From: an uncultured Collinsella sp. | Lineage (GTDB): Bacteria > Actinomycetota > Coriobacteriia > Coriobacteriales > Coriobacteriaceae | DNA: 19,392 bases | Direction: 5' to 3' | NCBI GenBank assembly: GCA_900548495.1 | Contig: URKT01000039.1 | Span: 1 to 19,392 of the forward strand | Shown: one piece after another, positions 8,358-15,477 of the stretch | Numbering within the stretch: position 1 is the first letter of the stretch | Layout: every line of letters begins with the position of its first letter | Notes under the pieces: model-generated | Database searches by the model: none | What the model was told of the DNA's origin: nothing | The model's input: the letters and a program-made list of their open reading frames with translations, nothing else | Translations under genes and position numbers: made by a program

Positions 8358-8588
8358 GCACAGAAGTCGCTCCCTGTGCGCAATCTACACAGAGATATTC
8401 CTCTTTTGGCGATAGTGCCCACGCTACGGCCCTGGACGTAGATCCGATTTGCGTGCAGCAGAGGGGATTATGCCAGCTCGTGCGTGTGTTTTCAAGCTCG
8501 TCCCACAAATATATATAGGTTTATGGAGCATTGGGCTCCGTTTACGGATTGCTCTGTATTTATGCTCGCAATTAAGCCCGAGGTTGGC
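8358..8588. other. Divergent intergenic region between rpmB and the pyr operon
   Basis: About 230 noncoding bases that must hold the rpmB -35 region and the upstream part of the pyr promoter. An AT-rich tract (AAATATATATAGG, near 8507-8519) and a small GGAGC / GCTCC hairpin near 8525 are visible. No convincing gene is seen; a 46-codon open frame at 8470-8610 is discussed among the rejected items. Confidence 0.5.
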
Positions 8589-8594
8589 TACACT
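8566..8594 (+). promoter_or_regulatory. Possible promoter of the pyr operon
   Basis: TACACT at 8589-8594 can serve as a -10 hexamer (four of six consensus bases). TCGCAA at 8566-8571 lies 17 bases upstream as a weak -35. A start near 8601 would place the whole leader hairpin within the transcript. No better pair was found in the region. Confidence 0.35.
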
Positions 8595-8620
8595 ATCCCT
8601 TGACCATTAAAGGGGTACGA

Positions 8621-8709
8621 GATACCCACATGGAATTACATAGCTGCCAAAGAGCAGCCTTTCCTGTGGGTGTCTGGTCCGCTTTAAGCGGTCGGGCATC
8701 TATTTTTTT
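8621..8709 (+). promoter_or_regulatory. pyr operon leader: PyrR-binding-like hairpin overlapping a terminator
   Basis: GATACCCACA (8621-8630) pairs with TGTGGGTGTC (8665-8674). The stem continues as GGAA/TTCC, has a one-sided 5' bulge (TTACAT), then an upper stem AGCTGC/GCAGC capped by a purine-rich loop CAAAGA. This layout resembles the PyrR-binding loop of Bacillus, though the loop sequence is not the classic one. Bases 8671-8674 are also the foot of a second hairpin, TGTCTGG-CCGCT (8671-8683) with AGCGG-TCGGGCA (8687-8698), followed by TATTTTTTT. The two folds exclude each other. With pyrR as the first gene, UMP/UTP-responsive attenuation is the natural reading, but which fold PyrR favours cannot be told from sequence alone. 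Confidence 0.65.
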
Positions 8710-8748
8710 GACTGTGTCAGCAGTCAAGACATGTGAGGAAGGAGATCG

Positions 8749-9333
8749 ATGGGCACGACTTCCCCCAAGGCGGTCATTATGGACGAGACCGCCGTCAATC
8801 GAGCGATGACTCGCATCGCGCACGAGATTCTCGAGCGCAACGAGGGCTGTGAAGACCTCGCTCTGGTTGGCATCGTCACGCGCGGCGACCTTCTGGCAAA
8901 GAAGCTCGCCGAGGAGATCAAGGAGATCGAGGGCGTCGAAGTTCCGCTCGGCAGCCTGGACATCAGCTTCTACCGCGATGACTACGCTACCAATTTCGCT
9001 CCCGCGATCCACGCTACCAACATTCCCTTCAGCGTCGACGGCAAGCGCGTCGTGCTGGTGGACGACATCCTGTATACGGGCCGTACCATCCGCGCCGCTC
9101 TCGACGCCGTCATGGACCTGGGCCGTCCGAGCCGCATTGAGTTGGCAGTCCTCGTTGACCGCGGCCACCGCGAGCTCCCCATCTCGCCGGACTTTGTCGG
9201 CAAGAACGTTCCCTCGTCGCATGAGGAGAACGTGCATCTATATATGAAGGAAGTCGACGGCCACACCGCCGTCGAGATCAACGACGTCGCGCCGGGCTCC
9301 CACGTGGGTTCTGCGCCGCTGGGAGGTGAGTAG
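8749..9333 (+). CDS. pyrR: Pyrimidine operon regulator / uracil phosphoribosyltransferase PyrR
   Basis: RNA-binding regulator of pyrimidine synthesis with a type I phosphoribosyltransferase fold; many members also convert uracil and PRPP to UMP. The 194 residues are slightly longer than Bacillus PyrR, the excess being a C-terminal tail. The PRPP-binding motif VVLVDDILYTGRTI lies at 101-114. Other family signatures are LVGIVTRGDLLAKKL at 39-53, SFYRDD at 73-78 and LVDRGHRELPISPDFVGKN near 136-154. The ATG follows AAGGAG with about five bases between. It is the first gene of the pyr operon and lies 40 bases after the leader terminator, so it probably controls its own expression. In mycobacteria PyrR acts on translation; here the leader suggests transcription attenuation. 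Confidence 0.95.
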   Translation: MGTTSPKAVIMDETAVNRAMTRIAHEILERNEGCEDLALVGIVTRGDLLAKKLAEEIKEIEGVEVPLGSLDISFYRDDYATNFAPAIHATNIPFSVDGKRVVLVDDILYTGRTIRAALDAVMDLGRPSRIELAVLVDRGHRELPISPDFVGKNVPSSHEENVHLYMKEVDGHTAVEINDVAPGSHVGSAPLGGE

Positions 9334-9337
9334 TACC

Positions 9338-10282
9338 GTGGCGTTCAACCATAAGCACCTGATCGACATTACCGAGTACTCCGAAGAGGATATCAAGCTC
9401 ATCCTCGAGACCGCCAAGGCGTTCTCCGAGGTCAACGAGCGTGCGATCAAGAAGGTCCCCACGCTCAAGGGCAAGACCATCGTCAACATGTTCAACGAGC
9501 CCTCGACGCGCACCCGCAGCTCCTTCGAGCTTGCCGAGAAGCGCCTTTCGGCCGATAGCCTTAACTTTGGCGGCTCCTCGACCTCTACGGTCAAGGGCGA
9601 GAGCCTCGTCGACACCGTCGAGACCCTCAACGCCTATAAGATCGACTGCATCGTCGTGCGCGATAAGCACGCCGGTGCTCCCTACATCGTCACGCAGAAC
9701 TCGCCCGCGAGCGTCATCTGCGCCGGTGACGGCAAGCACAACCACCCCACGCAGGCCCTTCTCGACCTGTACACCATCTGGGAGCACAAGGGTGACTTCC
9801 ACGGTCTGAAGGTCGCCGTCGTCGGCGATATCTCACACTCCCGTGTCTGCGGCTCGCTGATTCCCGCCCTTAAGATCATGGGCTGCGAGACCTACGCCGT
9901 CGCCCCCGGCACGCTGCTGCCGCCGGCGCCCGAGGTTCTGGGCTGCGACCACGTGACGAGCGATCTCGATTCTGTCCTGCCCGAGCTGGACGTTGTCTAC
10001 ATGCTGCGCGTGCAGCAGGAGCGCCTCGAGGGTGCCCCGTTCCCGACCATTCGTGAGTACCACAAGCTCTTCGGTCTGACCAAGGACCGCGAGAAGCTCA
10101 TGAAGCCCGACGCAATCATCTGCCACCCGGGCCCCATCAACCGCGGCGTCGAGTTCGACTCCTATATGGCCGACCACCCGCAACGCTCCGTCATCCTGGA
10201 GCAGGTCTACGCCGGTATCTGCGTGCGTATGGCTATCCTGTATCTGCTGCTTGGAGGTGCCGATAATGGCCTTGCTTCTTAA
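9338..10282 (+). CDS. pyrB: Aspartate carbamoyltransferase catalytic subunit
   Basis: Catalyses carbamoyl phosphate plus aspartate to carbamoyl aspartate, the committed step of pyrimidine synthesis. Using GTG at 9338 the protein has 314 residues, normal for the catalytic chain. The carbamoyl-phosphate motif STRTRSSFE begins at Ser56, Lys86 is in STVKGES, and HPTQALLDLYTI and PGPINRGVE (aspartate side) are present. No regulatory chain (pyrI) is nearby, as in Bacillus and actinobacteria. An upstream in-frame GTG at 9326 lies inside the ribosome-binding site GGGAGG and overlaps the end of pyrR, so 9338, four bases after the pyrR stop, is preferred. The 3' end overlaps pyrC by 17 bases, which points to translational coupling. 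Confidence 0.95.
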   Translation: MAFNHKHLIDITEYSEEDIKLILETAKAFSEVNERAIKKVPTLKGKTIVNMFNEPSTRTRSSFELAEKRLSADSLNFGGSSTSTVKGESLVDTVETLNAYKIDCIVVRDKHAGAPYIVTQNSPASVICAGDGKHNHPTQALLDLYTIWEHKGDFHGLKVAVVGDISHSRVCGSLIPALKIMGCETYAVAPGTLLPPAPEVLGCDHVTSDLDSVLPELDVVYMLRVQQERLEGAPFPTIREYHKLFGLTKDREKLMKPDAIICHPGPINRGVEFDSYMADHPQRSVILEQVYAGICVRMAILYLLLGGADNGLAS

Positions 10283-11555
10283 GAATGCCCACGTCGTCGA
10301 CCCGTCCGTCGAGCTTGACGGTGTCGTTGACGTCCTGATTGACGGCGACAAGATCGCCGAGGTCGGCGAGAATCTCGCCGTCGAGGGAGCCGAGGTCCGC
10401 GACCTTTCCGGCAAGTACCTCGTCCCCGGCCTGGTGGATATGCACGTTCACCTTCGCGAGCCCGGCTACGAGGTCAAAGAGGACATCGAGAGCGGTACCC
10501 GCGCAGCTGCCAAGGGCGGCTTTACCGGTGTGTGCTCCATGCCCAACACCGATCCCGTCACCGATAACGGCACCGTCGTGGAGTTCGTCAAGTCCCGTGC
10601 TGCCGAGGTCGGTCACTGCCGCGTCTATCCGTCGGGTGCCATGACCCGCGGTCTTAAGGGCGAGGCCATGTCCGAGATGGGCGATATGGTCGCCCACGGC
10701 GCCGTCGCCTTCACCGACGACGGTCGCGGCGTGCAGGGTGCGGGCATGCTCCGTCGCTGCATGGACTACGGCAAGATGTTCGGCAAGGTCTTTATGAGCC
10801 ACTGCCAGGACGAGGATCTGGTCGGCCACGGCCAGATCAACGAGGGCAAGGTCTCGACCCGTCTGGCTCTCGAGGGTTGGCCGGCTGCCGGCGAGGAGCT
10901 CCAGATCGCCCGCGACATCGAGATCGCCAAGCTGACTGGTGCCAAGCTGCACATCCAGCACATCTCCACCGCCCATGGCCTGGAGATCGTGCGTGCCGGT
11001 AAGGCCGCTGGCGTTCAGGTTACCTGTGAGGCCACCCCGCATCACATGTTCCTGACCGAGAACGACCTGGACGAGACCTACAACACCTCGCTCAAGGTCA
11101 ATCCGCCGCTGCGTACCGAGGAGGATGCCGAGGCCATCCGTCAGGGCGTCATCGACGGCACCGTCGACGTTATCGTCACCGATCACGCTCCCCACACCCC
11201 GTGGGAGAAGGCCCGCGAGTTCGAGCTTGCGCCCTTTGGCATGATCGGTCTCGAGACCTCGCTGTCGCTCGTGCTCACCGAGCTGGTCAACACGGGCAAG
11301 ATGAGCATGGGCCGTATGGTCGAGCTCATGGCCATCAAGCCGCGTGAGATCCTGGGTCTCGACCAGGTTCAGGTCAAGGCGGGCTCCGTTGCCGACCTGA
11401 CCGTGTTCGACGCGTCCGCCACCTGGACGGTTGGCGAGGACGGTTACGAGTCGCGCGCCGAGAACTCCGGTTTTGCCGGCCGCACGCTTACCGGTCGTGC
11501 CACCGATGTGTTTGTCGGCGGTAAGCAGACGCTCGCCGACGGCTGCATCTGCTAG
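10266..11555 (+). CDS. pyrC: Dihydroorotase, class I
   Basis: Zinc amidohydrolase that cyclises carbamoyl aspartate to dihydroorotate. It has 429 residues. The HxH motif is at His60-Val-His62 in DMHVHLREPGYE; FTDDG at 149-153 carries the aspartate that replaces the carbamylated lysine in class I enzymes of the Aquifex/Bacillus type; further ligands are His179 (MSHCQDE), His232 (HIQHIST), and Asp306 with His307 in VTDHAPH. ATG at 10266 follows GGAGGTG by about seven bases and lies inside the pyrB reading frame. The short upstream extension to 10251 has no ribosome-binding site. In Aquifex this enzyme type works together with PyrB, which would fit the coupled genes here, but that is inference. 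A hairpin follows before pyrK. Confidence 0.95.
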   Translation: MALLLKNAHVVDPSVELDGVVDVLIDGDKIAEVGENLAVEGAEVRDLSGKYLVPGLVDMHVHLREPGYEVKEDIESGTRAAAKGGFTGVCSMPNTDPVTDNGTVVEFVKSRAAEVGHCRVYPSGAMTRGLKGEAMSEMGDMVAHGAVAFTDDGRGVQGAGMLRRCMDYGKMFGKVFMSHCQDEDLVGHGQINEGKVSTRLALEGWPAAGEELQIARDIEIAKLTGAKLHIQHISTAHGLEIVRAGKAAGVQVTCEATPHHMFLTENDLDETYNTSLKVNPPLRTEEDAEAIRQGVIDGTVDVIVTDHAPHTPWEKAREFELAPFGMIGLETSLSLVLTELVNTGKMSMGRMVELMAIKPREILGLDQVQVKAGSVADLTVFDASATWTVGEDGYESRAENSGFAGRTLTGRATDVFVGGKQTLADGCIC

Positions 11556-11575
11556 CATAGCCTTATCGCTTTTGT

Positions 11576-11604
11576 GCGCGGCGCCCTTGCGGTGCCGCGC
11601 TTTC
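11576..11604 (+). other. Hairpin between pyrC and pyrK
   Basis: GCGCGGCGCC (11576-11585) pairs with GGTGCCGCGC (11591-11600), ten pairs including one G-U, with a five-base loop. The following TTTCTGTTCGTTT is a poor T-run, so this is either a leaky internal terminator or an RNA processing/stability site. It occupies the only sizeable gap (92 bases) in the otherwise overlapping operon. Confidence 0.6.
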
Positions 11605-11647
11605 TGTTCGTTTGGTCCATGCAACCGCATGGGGGATTGGAGCGTCT

Positions 11648-12439
11648 ATGCCCACACCTTCCACTGCACGCATGCACGACTTCGAGGTCGTTTCGAACCA
11701 GGAGATCGCCGACGGCATCTTCTCGCTCGTCATCTCGGCCCCCAAGCTTGCAAGTGCGCTCAAGCCCGGTCAGTTTGTGAACATCGCCGTGCCCGGCGAT
11801 GCGTCCTCGCTGCTTCGCGTGCCCTTGAGCTTCTATCGCGCTGACGCTGAGGCCGGTACCGTCGAGCTGTGGTACGCCGTCGTGGGCGACGATACCCGTC
11901 GTTTGTCCCAGATGGGCCCTGGCTCCACCTCTAACCTGCTGGGCCCTGGTGGCCGTGGTTGGATGGTACCCGAGGGCACCAAGAAGGCGCTGCTCGTGGC
12001 GGGCGGCATCGGCGTTCCGCCCGTGCTGTGTCTTGCCGGCATGCTTGCCGAGCGGGGCGTGAATGTCGATGTGTGCCTGGGCTTTGGCACCGCTTCCAAG
12101 GCCGTGGGTGTCGATGAGTTCCGCGCGCTGGGCGCCACGGTTAACGTGTGCACCGATGATGGCACGCTGGGCACGCACGGTTTTTGCACCGACCCGGCAG
12201 CCGAGCTGCTCGGCGAGGGTGGCTACGACTATGTGGCCAGCTGCGGCCCCGCTGTCATGATGAAAAAAGTCGCCGCCGCTGCCGCCGAGGCCGGTGCGTA
12301 CTGCGAGGTGTCGCTTGAGCGCATGATGAGTTGTGGCTTTGGCGCCTGCAACACCTGCAATGTCGAGACGGTCGACGGTATGAAGGGTGCTTGCATGTGC
12401 GGCCCCGTGTTCGATGCTTCCAAGGTGGTGGTCTTCTAG
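11648..12439 (+). CDS. pyrK: Dihydroorotate dehydrogenase electron-transfer subunit PyrK
   Basis: FAD and [2Fe-2S] subunit that passes electrons from PyrD to NAD+ in class 1B dihydroorotate dehydrogenase. The 263 residues are typical. An N-terminal FAD-binding barrel contains RVPLSFYRAD at about 57-66; the NAD-binding part has LLVAGGIGVPPVLCLA at 115-130; the iron-sulfur cysteines are Cys229, Cys234, Cys237 and either Cys249 or Cys251 in CGFGACNTC...GACMCG. ATG at 11648 follows GGAG closely; the upstream extension to 11612 adds a segment unlike homologues. The stop codon TAG shares its G with the GTG start of pyrD, so the two subunits are made together. Confidence 0.95.
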   Translation: MPTPSTARMHDFEVVSNQEIADGIFSLVISAPKLASALKPGQFVNIAVPGDASSLLRVPLSFYRADAEAGTVELWYAVVGDDTRRLSQMGPGSTSNLLGPGGRGWMVPEGTKKALLVAGGIGVPPVLCLAGMLAERGVNVDVCLGFGTASKAVGVDEFRALGATVNVCTDDGTLGTHGFCTDPAAELLGEGGYDYVASCGPAVMMKKVAAAAAEAGAYCEVSLERMMSCGFGACNTCNVETVDGMKGACMCGPVFDASKVVVF

Positions 12440-13362
12440 TGGGTACCGTGAACATGGCCGTCGATTTCGGCGGCGTCAAGATGCAGAACCCCATCAACAC
12501 CGCAGCCGGTACCTTTGGCTACGGCTGGCAGTTCCAGAACTTTTTTGATGTTTCCCAGCTGGGCGCCATCACCACCAAGGGCTGCGCTGCCGAGCCCTGG
12601 CCCGGCAACCCCGCGCCCCGCATGGCCGAGATTCCCGGCGGTATGATCAACTCCGTGGGCCTTCAGAACCCCGGCGTGGCCGCCTTTGCTCGCGAGTCCG
12701 GTCCGTGGCTCGAACAGCTGTCCAAGGACGGCTGCCAGGTCATCTGTCAGGTTGCCGGCCACTCCGTTGACGAGTTTGTCCGCGCACTCGAGATGTATGT
12801 CGAGCTGTGCCCCTGGGCTGCCGGCTACGAGATCAACGTGAGCTGCCCCAATATCGCCGCCGGCGGTGCCGCCATGGGCTCCACGCCCGAGGGCGCCTCT
12901 TCCGTTATGGCTGCCTGCCGCAAGGTGACCGATAAGCCGCTGTTCGTAAAGATGGCGCCGGTTAACGTTGCCGAGATTGCCAAGGCTCTCGAGGCCGCCG
13001 GCGCCGACGGCCTTTCGGTCATCAACTCCATCCAGGGCATGGCTATTGACGTGCACACTCGCAAGTCCCGCGTGGCCAAGCCCAAGGGTGGCCTTTCGGG
13101 CCCGCTGTGTCACCACATCGCCGTGCGCATGGTCTGGGAGGTCGCCCAGGCCGTCGATATCCCCATCAACGGTGTCGGCGGCGTCATGACGGGCGAAGAT
13201 GCGGCCGAGTTTATCCTCGCTGGCGCCACCTGCGTGTCGGTCGGCATGGCCAACTTCGTCGATCCGTGCGCTTCGATTAAGATCGCGCACGAGCTCGAGG
13301 CCTGGGCGGAGTCCCAGGGCGTGAAGGACATCAACGAGCTGGTAGGTGCTTTCGAATGCTAG
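12439..13362 (+). CDS. pyrD: Dihydroorotate dehydrogenase (NAD+), catalytic subunit, class 1B
   Basis: FMN-containing TIM-barrel enzyme that oxidises dihydroorotate to orotate and forms the PyrD2K2 complex with PyrK. With GTG at 12439 it has 307 residues. Seen are MQNPINTAAGTFGYG at 15-29, NSVGLQNPG at 71-79, the active-site Cys136 in INVSCPNI (cysteine instead of serine marks class 1), Lys171 in LFVKMAP, and GVGGVMTGEDA near the phosphate-binding loop. The start is ambiguous: GTG 12439 is preferred because AAGGTGG lies about ten bases upstream and the overlap with pyrK is tight, but GTG 12448 and ATG 12454 are possible and shorten it by three or five residues. The gene overlaps pyrF by seven bases. 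Confidence 0.95.
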   Translation: MGTVNMAVDFGGVKMQNPINTAAGTFGYGWQFQNFFDVSQLGAITTKGCAAEPWPGNPAPRMAEIPGGMINSVGLQNPGVAAFARESGPWLEQLSKDGCQVICQVAGHSVDEFVRALEMYVELCPWAAGYEINVSCPNIAAGGAAMGSTPEGASSVMAACRKVTDKPLFVKMAPVNVAEIAKALEAAGADGLSVINSIQGMAIDVHTRKSRVAKPKGGLSGPLCHHIAVRMVWEVAQAVDIPINGVGGVMTGEDAAEFILAGATCVSVGMANFVDPCASIKIAHELEAWAESQGVKDINELVGAFEC

Positions 13363-14072
13363 AGACCGATGCCCGCGACCGCGTTATCGTCGCCCTCGAC
13401 TGCGACCGTGAGCGTGCGCTCGAGCTCGCCCACGAGCTTTCTGGTCATGCCGCCTGGCTCAAGGTTGGCATGACGCTCTATTACGCCGAGGGTCCTGAGA
13501 TCGTCAAGACGTTCAAGGATTTGGGCTTTAAGGTCTTCCTTGACCTTAAGTTCCATGATATTCCGCATCAGGTTCGCGGTGCCGCCCGTTCGGCCTCGCT
13601 TGCCGGTGCCGACCTGCTCTCGGTTCACGGCTTGGGTTCGGGCGCCATGCTCGCTGCCTGCCGCGAGGGTGCCGAGGAGGCGCGCGAGGACCGCGCCAAG
13701 CTCGTCGCCATCACCGTTCTCACGAGCATGAATCAGGATGCCTTGAGCGAGATCGGCGTCGAGTCGCCCGTGGCTGAGGAGGCCGCCCGCCTGGCAAAGC
13801 TCGCTCAGGCCAGTGGCATCGATGGCATCGTGTGCTCGCCGATGGAGGCTCACGACATGCGTGAGCTGCTGGGTCCTGATGCCCTGATCGTGACTCCGGG
13901 TGTGCGTCCGGTGGGTGCCGCCTTAGGCGACCAGTCCCGCGTGGCGACGCCTTCCCAGGCTATCGAGCGCGGCGCAAGCCACATTGTGGTGGGCCGTCCC
14001 ATCACCGGCGCCGACGATCCGGTTGCCGCCTTTGACGCCATCGTCGCCGAGCTGGTCGAAAACGTCGCGTAA
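13356..14072 (+). CDS. pyrF: Orotidine 5'-phosphate decarboxylase, short (class I) form
   Basis: Last step of UMP synthesis. The 238-residue TIM barrel begins RVIVALDCDRERALELA and has the catalytic DxKxxD signature LDLKFHDIPH at 62-71, with Asp63, Lys65 and Asp68. The phosphate-binding end is VTPGVRP near 183 and HIVVGRPIT near 211. This is the short form found in Bacillus and E. coli, not the longer PyrF of mycobacteria. Its ATG lies inside the last codons of pyrD. No pyrE follows, although many operons have it, so orotate phosphoribosyltransferase must be encoded elsewhere. Confidence 0.96.
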   Translation: MLETDARDRVIVALDCDRERALELAHELSGHAAWLKVGMTLYYAEGPEIVKTFKDLGFKVFLDLKFHDIPHQVRGAARSASLAGADLLSVHGLGSGAMLAACREGAEEAREDRAKLVAITVLTSMNQDALSEIGVESPVAEEAARLAKLAQASGIDGIVCSPMEAHDMRELLGPDALIVTPGVRPVGAALGDQSRVATPSQAIERGASHIVVGRPITGADDPVAAFDAIVAELVENVA

Positions 14073-14117
14073 AAGATTCCCCTAAGTCACCACTTTTGGG
14101 TCTCATTAGCACAAAAT

Positions 14118-14175
14118 AGCCCCTGTGCCTGCGTAAACTTTCCCATCCTTTGTGTGGAATCGCAGGTCAGGGGCT
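14118..14175. other. Long dyad after pyrF, possible operon terminator
   Basis: AGCCCCTG (14118-14125) pairs with CAGGGGCT (14168-14175), and CCTGCG (14128-14133) with CGCAGG (14161-14166), separated by a small internal loop; the apical loop is 27 bases, with a further TTCC/GGAA pairing inside. The tail TAACTTTGGG is a poor T-run on the plus strand; the minus strand has ATTTTG. It is the only candidate end signal for the pyr operon, but its large loop is unusual for a terminator. Confidence 0.45.
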
Positions 14176-14238
14176 TAACTTTGGGCGCAGTATATTGCAC
14201 TTTTTGCGAGTATCGTCTAACCTATGGAGCCGCGATTG

Positions 14239-14270
14239 GGCATTTTGTACGTTCTACGTGCTAAAATGCC
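14239..14270 (+). promoter_or_regulatory. Dyad with possible -10 hexamer upstream of mihF
   Basis: GGCATTTT (14239-14246) and AAAATGCC (14263-14270) form an eight-base inverted repeat, with inner ACGT/ACGT pairing around TCT. TAAAAT at 14262-14267, inside the right arm, is a good -10 hexamer 44 bases before the mihF start; no clear -35 lies at 16-18 bases. If real, the promoter is covered by the dyad, as an operator would be. Confidence 0.4.
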
Positions 14271-14311
14271 AATTATTGAATCAGATATAACCCAACTATT
14301 TGGAGGTACGA

Positions 14312-14620
14312 ATGGCACTCCCTCAGCTTACCGATGAGCAGCGTAAGCAGGCTCTTGAGAAGGCTGCTGCCGCACGTCACGCCCGCGCTGAGCTTCGCGA
14401 GCAGATCAAGAAGGGCGAGAAGTCCCTTGAGTCCGTGCTCAACTCCGATGACCCCATCGCTTCCCGCATGAAGGTTTCCACCCTCATCGAGTCTCTTCCT
14501 GGTTATGGCAAGGCCAAGGCCGCCAAGATCATGGAGGAGCTCGGTATCTCCGCTACCCGTCGCGTCCAGGGCCTCGGCGTCCGTCAGCGCGAGCAGCTCC
14601 TCGAGCAGCTGACCAAATAA
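14312..14620 (+). CDS. mihF: Actinobacterial integration host factor (mIHF), nucleoid-associated protein
   Basis: Small basic DNA-binding protein restricted to Actinomycetota and named for its role in mycobacteriophage L5 integration; it bends DNA and affects nucleoid structure. The 102 residues match the short mycobacterial form. A basic, helical N-terminal part (EQRKQALEKAAAARHARAEL) precedes the conserved core VSTLIESLPGYGKAKAAKIM, a helix-two-turn-helix-like module, and ends with RVQGLGVRQREQLL. ATG at 14312 follows GGAGG at 14302-14306. It is unrelated to enterobacterial IhfA/B. The order pyrF-mihF-gmk-rpoZ is also found in mycobacteria. gmk starts on the base after its stop codon. Confidence 0.94.
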   Translation: MALPQLTDEQRKQALEKAAAARHARAELREQIKKGEKSLESVLNSDDPIASRMKVSTLIESLPGYGKAKAAKIMEELGISATRRVQGLGVRQREQLLEQLTK

Positions 14621-15190
14621 GTGAGCGCTCAGGATTCCAAGCTCTTTGTGATTTCTGGACCGTCAGGCGCAGGGAAGGGTACGCTCGTCACTCGTGTGCG
14701 CGAGCGCCGCTCGAACCTGGGCCTGACGGTTTCGGCTACCACGCGAGCACCACGCAAAGGTGAGGTCGACGGCGTCAACTACTTTTTTCTGACGCGCGAG
14801 GAGTTCGACCGCCGCGTGGCAAATGGTGAGTTTGTTGAGTGGGCCGAGGTCCACGGTAACTGCTACGGCACGTTGGTGAGCGAGGTCACATCCAAGCTCG
14901 CCTCGGGCGCGTCTCTGATTTTGGAGATCGATGTCCAGGGCGCCCTGCAGGTGAAGGAGCGTTTCCCCGAGGCCGTGCTGATCTTTATCAAGCCGCCTTC
15001 GCTTGAGGTGCTCCGCGAGCGTCTAGTCGGTCGCGGTACCGAGACGCCCGAGACAATCGAGCTGCGTATGGCAAACGCCGCCGATGAGCTTGCCCTTGCC
15101 GACCGCTACGACGACGTCGTGGTAAATGACGATCTCGACCGCGCGACCGATGAGCTCGTTCGCGTTCTCGATATGCATGAAAGGATCTGA
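14621..15190 (+). CDS. gmk: Guanylate kinase
   Basis: Phosphorylates GMP to GDP with ATP. The 189 residues have the P-loop GPSGAGKGT at 13-21, the GMP-binding segment TTRAPRKGEVDGVNYFF at about 41-57, EFVEWAEVHGNCYGT at 71-85, and LEIDVQGALQV near 104-114. The GTG start directly follows the mihF stop and has no strong ribosome-binding site of its own, so translation is probably coupled to mihF. It is followed five bases later by rpoZ, a pairing known from many bacteria and linked to ppGpp targets, since both Gmk and omega can be affected by the alarmone in some groups. Confidence 0.96.
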   Translation: MSAQDSKLFVISGPSGAGKGTLVTRVRERRSNLGLTVSATTRAPRKGEVDGVNYFFLTREEFDRRVANGEFVEWAEVHGNCYGTLVSEVTSKLASGASLILEIDVQGALQVKERFPEAVLIFIKPPSLEVLRERLVGRGTETPETIELRMANAADELALADRYDDVVVNDDLDRATDELVRVLDMHERI

Positions 15191-15195
15191 GGTCC

Positions 15196-15477
15196 GTGTC
15201 CGTTGTAAAGCCTTGCATTGACGATCTTCTGGAGAAGACCGATCACAACCGCTTCCTGCTCGCTTCGCTTGCCTCCAAGCGCGCCTGCGACATCAATAGC
15301 ATGCTGCGTGGCCAGCACAACCGCGTGCTTGCCGTCCAGGATGTCGATGACATCACCATCGGGCTTTCCGGTGCCGATACCATCTCGATGGCTATGGACG
15401 AGATTGTCGACGGCGACATCTCTTACGACGAGGCCCGTTACGAGAAGGCGCTCGGCCACAAGGTTGCTGAAGCCTAA
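15196..15477 (+). CDS. rpoZ: DNA-directed RNA polymerase omega subunit
   Basis: Small subunit that helps beta-prime fold and stabilises RNA polymerase. The 93-residue protein has the family signatures PCIDDLLEKTDHNRFLLASLASKRACDINSML and the helical C-terminal SYDEARYEKALG. The GTG start at 15196 follows TGAGG. It lies between gmk and thiI, and its stop codon is followed immediately by the thiI ATG. Confidence 0.93.
   Translation: MSVVKPCIDDLLEKTDHNRFLLASLASKRACDINSMLRGQHNRVLAVQDVDDITIGLSGADTISMAMDEIVDGDISYDEARYEKALGHKVAEA

Noticed and set aside
8470..8610. A 46-codon plus-strand frame with AGAGGGG before its ATG, ending before the pyr leader
   Set aside because: The upstream purine run is suggestive, but the product is unrecognised, the frame covers the likely pyr promoter, and such a length is expected by chance. 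Ribosome profiling or conservation would be needed to reinstate it.
10233..11630. A 465-codon open frame antisense to pyrC
   Set aside because: It has the same codon-bias shadow composition (Gly/Leu/Val/His-rich, low complexity) and overlaps the whole of an intact pyrC; the similar 334-codon antisense frame in proS (2588-3592) is rejected for the same reason.
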